From assembly GCA_004352715.1 (NCBI GenBank), contig SCFE01000001.1, positions 6,251,819 to 6,315,818 of the forward strand: 64,000 nt of DNA, written 5' to 3'. Numbering within the stretch: the stretch's first letter is position 1; every line of letters begins with the position of its first letter. A program made the translations under genes and the position numbers. Below are positions 11,990-21,940 of this stretch, in pieces. Source of the stretch: Hofstenia miamia. Its lineage: Eukaryota; Xenacoelomorpha; Acoela. Below the pieces are notes generated by a model, which made no database searches, was not told the DNA's origin, and saw nothing but the letters and a program-made list of their open reading frames with translations.

Positions 11990-12760
11990 CATGTTTCCCC
12001 ATTTGTTCAAATATTGAGTGTGATATACAATCTCCCTCCACCAGTGAATCTCATCAGATAGTCTTACTCAGTACAAAATTTCATTGTTATTCTATTGATA
12101 TACAATTTTGAAGCTGGTTTGTACATCAGATTTTGTTTTTTGGTGTATGACGGATATGATACTAATTTTTTCTTTATGTGTTAGCAATAGGGGACATTTA
12201 TACAACACAGGCAGACAAGTTCTACCAACATGCTGAGGTTCTACAATGTCTGTGTGTATCATTACAATATGATTCCTGCCAAAAATATCACAGTCATAAT
12301 TTGTGGTTTTTACTGTTTTTCAATACATCTTTCTGTAAAAACCTAGTAGATTCCCAGCTTGGGCCAAGCCTATTTTATAATATGAATCATTCTTCACCAT
12401 TAATAAATTGTGAAATGTTCTAAATTTTAATGAAATACCATAGGGGTCTAACAAATAATTTATATATTCATAGAGTTCAAGAAAGCTATGCATATGCCCT
12501 GAATAAATTTCCAATCAGGTAAACATTTGATGTTTAAGATTAAGAAATTTTGACAGGTATCCAGAATAAATTAGCACTACCTCACAGGCATTATATATTG
12601 GTTTGTCCAAATACATTGTAAATTCATTAAATCCATTGGGACAACATACCCCAGCCTTCCATTTTTTTAGATAATAATGTTGCAATAACCATTTATATAT
12701 ACCACCTGTCTATGAGTTTGTTGTCAACCAAGTGAACTTGCTATGTAATGTCTACATATT
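11990..12760 (-). pseudogene. Polinton penton-like minor capsid gene, copy 2
   Basis: The minus strand contains GVCCPNGFNEFTMYLDKP at about 12655-12605, KFLNLKHQ, then SYYKIGLAQAGNLLGFYRK at about 12375-12325 and GRNHIVMIHTDIVEPQHVG at about 12275-12220. The last segment is the hallmark of invertebrate Polinton penton/minor capsid proteins (Y-x-D-I-V-E-P-Q-x-V-G). Several frame changes and stops interrupt it. It is paralogous to copy 1, about 1 kb away. Confidence 0.75.
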
Positions 12761-12798
12761 TTATTAAATTGTACATGTGTTTTTATCAAATACAAGTT

Positions 12799-13248
12799 TT
12801 AGATAATTTTATTAAGACCATTATCAAACAAAAAATAATTAATAAAAGGTAAATTAGTAAACACAAGCACTTCTGGTATTTTATTAAAAATTAAAAATGC
12901 ATGAAATATACATTAAGCACCACATATCAGAGATGTTCCTTGTAATCTTGTTTTTCTATCACCCTCATAAGCATGAAATCCTGGATAAGCAATGTGACAA
13001 TAGCATTCAATATTGGGATAATGTTTTAATTGATGTGCAAGAGAATCTTTGAACATTAATTCACAATTGTCATCTTGTATAATCACCAACCAATGTGTAC
13101 CTGGATGATTGTATGGACTTACATTTACAATTAAAAATGAGCCTTTAACCAAACTTGCTTGAATATCATCTGAGGGATGTACAGCATAAAATCAAAAGTG
13201 GAGTGAGGGAAATTGTAAGGAAATGCATCTAATCTCATCAGTGTCCAT
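12799..13248 (-). pseudogene. Polinton adenovirus-type cysteine protease
   Basis: This would be the maturation protease of the virion. Starting at a Met at 13248, the frame has VKGSFLIVNVSPYNHPGTHW at about 13150-13095 with the catalytic His, a FKDSL segment matching the F-D-S region, and LQGTSLICGA ending at 12916, containing the catalytic Cys and QG-S-CG signature. Two in-frame stops break it: one at about 13198 and one directly after CGA at about 12914. The frame then stays open with CIFHAFLIFNK to 12799, so the length is near normal. Confidence 0.85.
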
Positions 13249-13259
13249 TAGATATTTAA

Positions 13260-13690
13260 ATAATTGGAAAGTCTCCAATAGTTAAATTTAACATAGAACC
13301 AAAACAATAAAGATGGTAGATGGCTTAAAATTGGTACATTACATAAAAATCTGTAAAATATCAGATATCCACTGCCAATTCCAAATTTTCTTTTAACAAA
13401 ACCTTAGCTATCATTGAAAATTGTGTGTATTCTAAACAGTTTTGACTATTTCAAAAGCAAGTGTATCCTTGAATTATCAATTCCAATCAATCCAGAGGGG
13501 GGTTCATTTGCAAAGCTTTTCAACACCAACATTGTGTATACTGTGTTTCTGTAATAGATAGTTTGTAACATGCACAAACTTTAAATGTTGGTCTTTGGTA
13601 GAGTGAATACAACCTTCCACCAGTCAAATTTCATCAAGTTTGAACATCTTTCTACAATACAATGATTTACAAAACACATCCTTTTATAAC
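13260..13690 (-). other. Polinton spacer between capsid and protease genes, decayed
   Basis: Short frames on the minus strand are interrupted by many stops. A segment reading FDWWKVVFT at about 13635-13605 resembles IHWWREIVY at about 12050-12025, downstream of penton copy 2, so part of the duplicated block may extend here. No function is assigned. Confidence 0.35.
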
Positions 13691-13699
13691 TTTTTGCTG

Positions 13700-14993
13700 C
13701 TTATCAATATAGACTTTGGAATTGGTTCCCCCAAAATGATAACTTCCATTTATTTGGTTACCACATTTTCAAAATCCAGTGTTAAATGTATATTCACACC
13801 ACTCAATTCAGGATACAAAACCTCATTGTTGACCTCTGCAATGCTAGTCAGATCAAAAACCATAATCACATGTTTGTTATACTATGTGTAGGGTATTCCA
13901 CCGCCATCATTATTTATCCCCAGAGCCTTTATTGATTGATAATATGCCTGTGCATAGTTGTCATCTCCAATTAACATGGGGGTGTATGCAATATTTGATC
14001 CTCCACAGGTTATAGTAACTTGATGAAGTCCTCTAAATTTATATGAAAATGCATTTGTAAACATTGTGCCTGTAAACTGGTGATTTCAAACTATTTCCAA
14101 GGCAATTCTTCTAACATGTTCATTGGAAAAAACATTTTCTCTAGTAAGCATGTTCTGACACACTGGAATTATAAATGTATGTGTAAGAATTCTTGTAAAG
14201 TGGGATGTAGCAGGAGTTGCCAATAGTGTTTTTTCAATTACCAAATGCACACTTTCTTTGACTCTGAGCTTTTTTGAAGTTAGAAAAGCACCTGTAATTT
14301 GTGTTTTGTAATCTGTATTTTCATCTGCAATTAAGGAAAAGTTGTCTTGTGATCTTAAAAGCTTCAGCCAAATATCAACACCAGGTATTAGTAATTTTTC
14401 ACATTGGAAAAAATCAATTGCAAGAGGGCCATAGAAGCTTGCCACCTGGCTTTCCCTGGTTAGCACTCTATGTCCTTACTGACCATCTTGTTCATCACCA
14501 GCCTTTATCAGTTTATCAGGGTGTTTCTCATAGTAATACTCACTTGATGTTAGTATTGAAGTCTTGGTAGCTGCACTTTTTGATAGTTCATTGGTGATCA
14601 TAACCATAAGTGGCCACACTGCACCACCTGTATTTAGTAAAACACCATTTGCATATAAACTATAATTGCTGAACAAAGAGTGTAAGGTGTTATTTGTTAA
14701 ACAAACTTGATCTTGTTTTGTATCATCTGTGTCATCCCAAACTAGTTTCCCAAAATCACTTTTGCATACAATTTTCACCAATAAATCAAGATATATACTC
14801 TGCAATTCAAAATACTCATGTTGTCTGACCTGAAATTAAAATCAATGAGTGGTCCATTAAAACCAGAAGTTGGGAAATATTCCTGTGTACTACCTCCATT
14901 AAAGTTTACCAATATCTTATCACATTTGAAAATATCCAAACAAAAATGATTGAACATGGTCATGGCAGGAATCAAACTAATATCAATTGTCAA
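13700..14993 (-). pseudogene. Polinton major capsid protein, degenerate
   Basis: This is the double-jelly-roll hexon-like major capsid protein. Recognisable segments in order are NGGSTQEYFPTSGFNGPLID (about 14910-14850), YLDLLVKIV, NTLHSLFSNYSLYANGVLL (about 14695-14635), SSEYYYEKHPD, FYGPLAIDFFQCEKLLIPGV (about 14435-14375), the LKLLRSQDNFSL segment, TMFTNAFSYKFRGLHQVTI (about 14065-14015), YAQAYYQSI, and VFDLTSI (about 13860). Frame breaks or stops fall near 14815, 14478, 14085, 13884 and 13757. The arrangement matches the Polinton capsid from its N-terminal arm to the second jelly roll. Confidence 0.9.
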
Positions 14994-15006
14994 TGTGTAC
15001 AGGTAT

Positions 15007-15425
15007 TTATATCAAATTCTTAAGAATGTCAGTTTTCTTTATGGCAGGTTTTTTCACTTTGCATGGACTAGGTTTATGTTGTTTTTTTGCTCTGGAAACT
15101 GTAAATTGTTGAATTTTAGCATTACCAATTTGTTTGCAATTCTGACATTGTTTATTAAATTGATTCCTGACTGTGTTTTTCCCTACATTGGCAATTCTTT
15201 GTTTCAAAAATTTTTTTTACCAGAGACTATGTCATTTAAACCCAAAATTGATTCATCCAAAATCTCATTACAGATATTGCTTAATACATTTTTCAAGGAT
15301 GGAATTATTTTCAATGCTAGCAGTATAGTGACCCACCCAAGTGTAATAGTCACTTCAAAGCCTTTTTGATGAGTTATTGCTGTAGGGTTTCTACCACTTG
15401 CTTGTTCATTATAATATTGCTCCAT
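15007..15425 (-). pseudogene. Polinton pVI/pX-like minor structural protein
   Basis: The N-terminal frame starts at 15425 with MEQYYNEQASGRN and an amphipathic/hydrophobic segment, then LGLNDIVSGKKNF. It continues in a shifted frame with LKQRIANVGKNTVRNQF and a Lys-rich tail to 15007. The YY-x-Q-x-A-G start and the G-(N/D)-I/D-V-x-G...R segment are characteristic of the small Polinton virion protein likened to adenovirus pVI/pX. The frameshift lies at the run of eight T at about 15211-15218. Confidence 0.7.
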
Positions 15426-15454
15426 ACTGAATGATTTGACAATTACACATATAG

Positions 15455-16245
15455 GTTATTTATGTTACTCTATTTTTTTCAATGCATGCTTCCTAATTAC
15501 TCTAGTCAATTCCTGCTGGTAGAATTTTCCTTTAATTATTTCACAGCAATCATCACTATTTGATTTTAGTTCATATGTAATAGGGATCTTAAAAACCTCT
15601 ATTTGAAATTATGGTGAATAGCCTTTTCAAAAGTGGTAAATCAGATTTTGAAATTATTACCAGATCACCAAGGCAAAACAATGGTGGTCAGTAATGCTTA
15701 TTATTAACAGTAATTAGTTTTTCAACCAACTAAGGTACATGTTTTTTTCTTACAGAATTTGGTGACATGCCTATTGTATGATTTACTCTGGAATTTAACA
15801 TGCCAACAATTTTTTGAAGTTTATCTATATATTTATAACCCTGCTAAAGTATAGATACTTGAATAGAATTTTTTTCAAACTCCTTATCACTCTTTCCACA
15901 CACACTGCTTTCATGTTTGAATTTGTGCTATACACTGTTATATTATTTCTATTGCAGATATCATTAATCACTCCTTTAAATTCTGTACCCCTATCAACCC
16001 AAATCTTTTTCACATTACACCAGTTATCAAATTTTTCAAAAGCAGACAACACATGTCTAGCACTTTTATTATACAACAGTTATACATGAAATTTTTTTGA
16101 CAAAATATCATAACAAATAAGCAAGTACTTTATCCCTCTATTGTATGATGCTAGAATTTCAACAACAGCTAAATCTATAGTCCATATTTCATCAATGCCA
16201 AATGCCATAATGTAGCATAATCCAAGGCATAATGCTGCTAAGAAG
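15455..16245 (-). pseudogene. Polinton integrase, catalytic core and C-terminal part
   Basis: This is the retroviral-type integrase of Polintons. The core begins at about 16205 with DEIWTIDLAVVE (first Asp), then YNRGIKYLLICYDILSKK. A stop at about 16085 interrupts it. KIWVDRGTEF at about 16010 holds the second Asp and VERVIRSLKK at about 15900 holds the Glu. After a frame change, YIDKLQKIVGMLNSRVNHT at about 15830-15775 is the usual post-core segment, and GDLVIIS and IIKGKFYQQEL (about 15520) are the C-terminal domain. The N-terminal part is 1.2 kb away at 17465-17690. Confidence 0.88.
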
Positions 16246-17464
16246 AGAAGATCAGAGGATTAGTCAGAATTAAGATCAAATTATGATTTATTGATTATAA
16301 ACAATTTAAATTTAATTATCATCATTATGTTGTAATATGCAACTAAGAAACAATATAGCAAATTAGTATTTGTTAACAAATAATTTGACTAAACAAAGGG
16401 GCAAAAATGCATCCATTATTTTTAGCCATTTTGGCAGATGAATAAATTCAAATTTAAAATGACAGGTACTTTTTGAATTTAACTATAAATAGAGTGAGAA
16501 TCAATTTGGAAACTGTTGAAGTAAATTCTTTGAAAATCTTATCATTAGATTTTATTTAGTTTGCTTATTTATAAATCATGTCAAGCTAAATGGCAGATGC
16601 AGTAGTAATGGCTTGGGCATTGATCCAAGCCATGAACCTGCATTTATGTNNNNNNNNNNNNNNNNNNNNNNNNNNNNNNNNNNNNNNNNNNNNNNNNNNN
16701 NNNNNNNNNNNNNNNNNNNNNNNNNNNNNNNNNNNNNNNNNNNNNNNNNNNNNNNNNNNNNNNNNNNNNNNNNNNNNNNNNNNNNNNNNNNNNNNNNNNN
16801 NNNNCCTTGATCCAAGCCATGAACCTGCATTTATGTTAGGTGTATGAATAGGAGTTTTTCTCTGTTTAGCTGACTATTGATTCATTTGTTTGCATGTATT
16901 AAATAATTGATTATCAGAGGTAAGGCTAGGTAGCCTACCATAGGTTATATCTGTATTACATTGTCTTATTAGGTGACCTATAAATAGACTGATAAATAGA
17001 CCAAGCATGTATTGCTATCTAAATGTAAGGTAGTAAGCTGCAAGCAATTATTCACTTTGTTTATCTATGTTAATTAAAGCCAATAGTTTTTGGTAATGGC
17101 TGAAGTAAAATTTATTAAGCAGCTAGTGACACTGCCAGGTTGTGAAGTACAAAATTACACATTACAAATTGAGTCTAAGTCAGTTACATCCAGCCTTGAG
17201 AGCTGCACTGAGTTAGGATAGGGAACACATAAGTTACTTTGTTGAGCTGAGACATGGAACTACTCAATCAACAACAGAGGCACACAGATATGGATTGGTT
17301 CAGAGATCAGAGTTGGCTGGAGGCCATAATGAAATCAGGGAGAGGAACTGTGGCAACAGTGTACCTAAATAGTATTGGGTTAATGCAAGCTAACAACAAA
17401 GTATCTCATGTTGGAGTAAAGAATTAATATCAGTGCATCCCTACTCTTGTACAACAGGAAATAA
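16246..17464. mobile_element. Insertion splitting the Polinton integrase
   Basis: About 1.2 kb of non-Polinton sequence, including an N gap, separates the integrase N-terminal part (HKSAVRKFPHQHVIVAYANR, ending near 17480) from its core. The identity of the insert is unknown. At 17313-17332 it contains TTGGCTGGAGGCCATAATGA, which resembles in inverse orientation a 19-bp stretch inside the gypsy LTR (10571-10589), so an LTR-derived insert is possible. Target duplications were not found. Confidence 0.5.
16615..16840. repeat. Identical flanks around an N gap
   Basis: TTGATCCAAGCCATGAACCT and the following bases to TTTATGT occur on both sides of the N run 16650-16804. Such identical ends usually mean two overlapping contig ends separated by an artificial gap, so the real gap may be absent. 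Confidence 0.8.
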
Positions 17465-17700
17465 TGATTTAAAAGAATAATTAACTCTCTGTTGAAGCCT
17501 GTTAGCATATGCTACAATAACATGCTGATGTGGAAATTTTCTCACAGCTGACTTGTGTATGATGTATGTATCATTTGTAGCAAGTAAATTTCATAAATTT
17601 TCCAGAGTTATTTTTGGGAATTTCAATTTTGCTTTGTGATACAACTCATAAGCACCCCAAAACTAGCAGATGATTTTAGCATTGTGTACAACTGATGCAA
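17465..17700 (-). pseudogene. Polinton integrase N-terminal part
   Basis: The minus strand reads ELYHKAKLKFPKITLENL at about 17645-17595 and TNDTYIIHKSAVRKFPHQHV at about 17580-17520. This is the LYxAxK...(D/N)-x-Y-x-(L/I)-H-K-x-x-x-R-x-F-P segment found at the N terminus of Polinton integrases. Frame changes occur at about 17655 and 17595. It is separated from its core by the 16246-17464 insertion. Confidence 0.75.
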
Positions 17701-17704
17701 GTGT

Positions 17705-18165
17705 TTATCCATTACAATTAATTCCAATCCATAAGTTTCTTTCTATTTATTGCATCATAAACATGATTATTTTTAACTAAATGTGCAGGGATTGTACCAA
17801 TGTCTTTTAAAATTTCACACAGTCTTTTTTTTGATGTTTGCAAGACATTTTTGAATTTGGTAAATGATAATGAGACAGCACTTGTATAAATTGTATCATT
17901 GTGTAGGAGAGTGCTTATATTTGAACTGATTAAAAGATTTTTTAATTCATCACCAGTTGTGTTATCTTGTTGACATTGTCAATGTTGTGTGGGTGTTTGA
18001 ACATTGCATATCATTTTGAATGAAGGGGGTTTGTTGTTGTGTAGAATAACAATTACTCATTTTTAGCTGCATACTGTCACCATCAATATGCTGTTCTTGA
18101 CATCAATCTGATGTTAATCTATTGTAATTTTCCAGTGAAATAAGCACTGTTTCACCCACAGACAT
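17705..18165 (-). pseudogene. Polinton small accessory ORF
   Basis: The start at 18165 reads MSVGETVLISLENYNRL. This resembles the short conserved Polinton ORF that begins M-x-x-x-x-(V/L)-L-(I/V)-x-x-x-x-Y-x-R-L and lies next to the ATPase and integrase genes. Stops follow at about 18105 and 18000, after which FTKFKNVLQTSKKRLCEIL and GTIPAHLVKNNHVYDAI are open to about 17720. The role is unknown; the resemblance is from memory of family pattern. Confidence 0.5.
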
Positions 18166-18202
18166 TGTATATAATGATTTGATATTTTAATGTGTTTATA
18201 TA

Positions 18203-18470
18203 TTATATATAGTACATCATAATGTATAAAAGGCAATTGAAAAATGCTAGTCCATTTGACATGCTTAGAATTGTAATTTTTTTCCACTTTGAATCTTTTA
18301 ATAGTGCAGTCTCTGCATGCTGACAGTATTTTAGAAATGTAGTCTTTTCATCACCAAGTGGCATAATTTCTTGTTGAATGTTAAAAATGATCCCTTGTAC
18401 TAAATTTAAAATTTCATCATCTCCTAGGAATTGAATCTTAGACTTTTTCAAGCATCTCATTAGGAATTTG
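18203..18470 (-). pseudogene. Polinton small conserved ORF downstream of ATPase
   Basis: The frame KIQFLGDDEILNLVQGIIFN at about 18440-18380, followed by EIMPLGDEKTTFLKYCQHAE, matches the small helical Polinton protein of the pattern (E/I)-L-x-L-x-x-x-I-x-N-(I/L)...P-L...K-x-x-(L/F)-x-K-Y. It overlaps the end of the ATPase region in another frame. Function unknown. Confidence 0.5.
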
Positions 18471-19097
18471 TAAATGATGCATTCTTGAATCAATTCCATA
18501 GAAAATTTGTCTACCTTCAAGGTTTGTTGAAAGACGTAATTCATTTGGAATGTCCTGAGCAAAGTTTACAAACAAATAACCATATGGTTTGCTAACAGCC
18601 TTTTTATATGCAGCCAACAATTCACACATAATTCCCATCTGGGTTCCTAAAATTCTAATCTGTGCTCTGTCACACACTGAATTAAACAAAAAAATTCCAG
18701 AAGCATTTTTCTGAATTAGACTTGAGTAATGTCTGAATGGGTGATTAATACAATACCACAATTTAGGTGCCTACCAGCAATAATGAGATTAGCAAATGCC
18801 TCTGATTGTAGCACCTTTTCACCCATGTCATCAAATATCATTAACAAGTTCTGAACACTGTTTTCACCTAGTAAACTTTCTGAAAATTCCTTGAAAAATT
18901 CCACATGCTTCATTTTCACTTTAAATTTGCTATAAATATTACTTTGGAAGTGATGATAAAAAAAATTGATTGGAATATCTATCAAAATAATCTTTATCAA
19001 TTAATTTCCCAAAAACATGTTTTTCCTGAATTTGATGGACCACTGAAAATTATAATGTCTGAGTGTTTTGCAAAGGAACAACTTTGAATGTAGGCAT
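18434..19097 (-). pseudogene. Polinton DNA-packaging ATPase (FtsK/HerA type)
   Basis: This would pump the genome into the capsid. SGPSNSGKTCF at about 19055-19023 is the Walker A loop, followed at about 19010 by an in-frame stop. LLMIFDDMGE at about 18850-18820 is Walker B, and FANLIIAGRHLNCGIVLI leads to a frame change near 18765. The second half has DRAQIRILGTQMG and SKPYGYLFVNFAQD, matching the C-terminal segment of Polinton ATPases. Stops and one frameshift inactivate it. Confidence 0.88.
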
Positions 19098-19109
19098 GGT
19101 TTCTTTATA

Positions 19110-20400
19110 ATGAGAATAGTATAAAGTTTACATTAAATTATATATTTTTTAAAATCTAAACACTTAGTTTCAAATAATTTGTGTTTTTTCCAAGTATTAT
19201 ATATTGGATGTATTAAATTATTTTTAATGTGTGCTCTACTATTGTATTTTTCTTGAGTGTTTTATTACTAATATTAGAAAAAAGGAATTATTACTCACTC
19301 CTCTATTAGTATTCTAATTTTGCACTTTATTATTCCATGGGAGTGTGTGTGTGATCTTTGTGCTTTTTACAATTACTGTATAACTATAACTGAAATTAAT
19401 TAATTTTTAGCAGATGGAATTAATGTGTTGAGTTAACCCATCATACATTTCAGAGATACTCTCCATAAAGCATCCAGAGTAAATTGAAAGCAATAAGTTA
19501 ATTTTAACACACCAGAGATTGAATGCACTAATGGGTTTTGGAGTAGGGAATTTTATTGCTTTTTCATTTATATGTCAAAATTTTGACTAATCAACTCATG
19601 CTTTTGAAGCTAGTTTAACAGCAAATGAACTCTGCTAACAATTTTAAAAATGCATCTCCACAAAGAATAACCAGGTATGTTATATACATTTAAACAATTG
19701 TATATGCAGTATTATTTTATTCAGTTATACATATTGATGTAATATTTTGCTTCCCAGCATACACATTTTTAGTATAAATGAATTTACACATTAATGGTTT
19801 ATCCAGCTACATTAATTGATGTATTATCTATTTACATCATACATGTTTTTTTATTTAAACTAAATTACATACGTTTTTGGTTTATGGGTCTATTTATATT
19901 TAGTATTTCTCTTTCCTATGTACACAGTTTTTGGTTAAAGCTAAATTATACATAATGATTTTTCTGTGTTGAATATTTTGTTTAATTACATTTTGTTAAA
20001 TTACTTTAATTTACAATTGACTGAATGGAAATATTTTGTTCAATTTCTTATTTTTAACTAACAACTAAATTGTGAATATTGAATTATTAAAACTCAAATT
20101 GTTTTAATCACCTTTGTTTAATTGCTGCAATTGACTGAATGGAATTATTTTGTTTAATTTCTTATTTTTAACAAGCAATGTGAATTTATTATAGATATTA
20201 TTTTCATTATGTAAAATTTTGCTTGTATTTTTCTAACTTTTAAATACCACACGCCTATGTTTTTGCGTGTTAATAATACACTATTTACAAACAATAGTAC
20301 ATTTAGATTGGTGAATGCATCATGGAGTTTACAAATTTAACAAAAAGAAATCATATCTAACAATGGAGAAATTGTCATCAACTATGAATAACAAATGTGT
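19110..20400. other. AT-rich stretch with short internal repeats
   Basis: No gene was recognised. A motif ACTGAATGGAA followed by TATTTTGTT recurs at about 20021 and 20133, suggesting a short tandem duplication of about 110 bp. Confidence 0.45.
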
Positions 20401-20417
20401 GATTGTATGTATGCATT

Positions 20418-20760
20418 AAAGTTACAAAACCCATGTAATGTTGTATACAGCCATGCAAAGTTATAAACCAAATAAAAGTGAAAAAAGTACAAAACTCGAC
20501 AAAAGCAGTGAAAGCTGGAAAACCCATGTAATGTTGTATACATCCAAGCAAAGTTATAAACCAAATAAAAGTGAAAAAATCATGAAAAGTCGGCAAAGCA
20601 GTGAAAGCAGAAAACACGCACAGCTACATAAACCCCCATAAACCAAAATAAAGTGAAAAAATGTGGTAAGTCGAGAAAATATGTATCACTCTACAAATGT
20701 GTGCAACCCAAAAAATCTGTATAAACCAAAAAGAAATGCAGAGAGAAGAAGATCGCCATG
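20418..20760 (+). repeat. About 103-bp tandem repeat coding for a Lys/Ser-rich frame
   Basis: Two near-identical units (20423-20525 and 20526-20625) share ACCCATGTAATGTTGTATAC and ATAAACCAAATAAAAGTGAA, and a third, weaker unit continues to about 20750. The plus frame 20438-20641 reads YTAMQSYKPNKSEKSTKLDK and repeats, giving a basic peptide. Whether it is translated is unknown. Confidence 0.65.
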
Positions 20761-20982
20761 TAAAAACTAATATATAATAATATTGTATATTGAAATGCAT
20801 GTGTTTGTATGTATAAATTATATTAATAACATTGCATGTATAATTTTTAGGAAATGAATTTGCGCCTTTATGCATAAAACCCTGTTTATTCTTTCCAAAA
20901 ATGTAGCTTGCTTTTATCATGTATTGTACCTTAAAGTATAACGAATATTTTTGGCTATTGGTGACAATATACGAGCTTATAT

Positions 20983-21038
20983 CAACAACAAAAACAGCAA
21001 CAACAACAACAACAACAACAACAGCAACAACAGCAACA
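20983..21038 (+). repeat. (CAA/CAG)n microsatellite
   Basis: An imperfect CAA tract with CAG interruptions ends in a short GAT run. In one frame it would encode polyglutamine but no surrounding gene was recognised. Confidence 0.9.
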
Positions 21039-21604
21039 TTGATGATGATAAACTAACACAATAGACAAAATTTAATAGTGTGATATATGATTATTATAAG
21101 CAAACTTTAGAATAAATTACATTTTATCTTGTCTTAAACATGTGGGTTTTACCATATGCCTTTATTAAATATTTGAAATTGCAAACTAGCTTTATGGTTT
21201 TTTCAGAAAATTAATTTGTTCATTACTGAAATAAGGCATTATGCTTTTTAATGAGTATTATCTCTCTGAGTCAAACATTTGTTATTAATTTTAATAAAAA
21301 AAAAATTATGTAATGTAAAGTAAAACATGTAAACTAAATTAATGTGGTATTTCCAATGTTATGTATGTTAATAAAAAAACAAGTATGTAAAGTAAAACAT
21401 GTAAGTTTGACTACATAAATAAAAAAACTAGTAAATGTACATGACTATACAACTCCCATGACGTCAGTACAACACGACCCCCGTCAATATTCACAACATC
21501 ACAGGGTCAAAGGCCTCCCTCTCGACAAATCAGAGAAAAATTGAACAGGCTTGCTGCGACCTCTTGATCAATCAGAAAAAAATTGGAACAGGGTTGACGC
21601 GCAT

Positions 21605-21940
21605 ATAACTACTAATTTCAGTTACTGTTGATTTGAAAATTCCATCGTCAATAACTCAGCCAATACGTGTTGTATTAATTGTTTTTAAATTGGAAATTAA
21701 AAAATGCATTTAGAAAAGTTATATAAGCCAGGTTCCAAGCTGGTCTAGTGTATTGTTTTACTGATTGTTTATTTCTTAGGTGATTGATTTCAATTACTCT
21801 TCATTTAAAAATTTAATCCTTATTAACTCACCCAATAACCTTTCTATCAATTGGTTTTAGGTTTTTTATTGAAAATGCACATAGCAGAGTTGTTTGAATC
21901 AGAATTCAGGGTGGTCTAGTATTTTGTTAGAAAAAGGTGG
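21605..21940 (+). repeat. Dispersed ~175-bp repeat, two diverged monomers
   Basis: Two consecutive units share TTGAAAATTCCAT.../TAACTCAGCCAATA, a TTGGAAATTAAAAAATGCAT-like segment and AGGTGGTCTAGT. Related units occur at 45278-45590 and 49149-49330. This is a dispersed satellite-like or MITE-derived family. Confidence 0.7.

Larger units (their letters stand above)
11090..19100 (-). mobile_element. Polinton/Maverick (adintovirus-like) element, degenerate
   Basis: An eight-kilobase minus-strand block carries the Polinton virion and integration genes in close order: packaging ATPase, two small conserved ORFs, integrase, pVI/pX-like protein, double-jelly-roll major capsid protein, adenovirus-type cysteine protease, and two penton-like genes. 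All carry stops or frameshifts. The protein-primed type B DNA polymerase is not visible anywhere in the block, and I did not find long terminal inverted repeats, so the ends are approximate. An insertion of about 1.2 kb splits the integrase. Confidence 0.9.

Noticed and set aside
21455-21470. A perfect TGACGTCA (CRE-like) octamer in a slightly GC-richer stretch upstream of the dispersed repeat
   Set aside because: No gene start was recognised nearby, and a single octamer is not enough to call a regulatory element.
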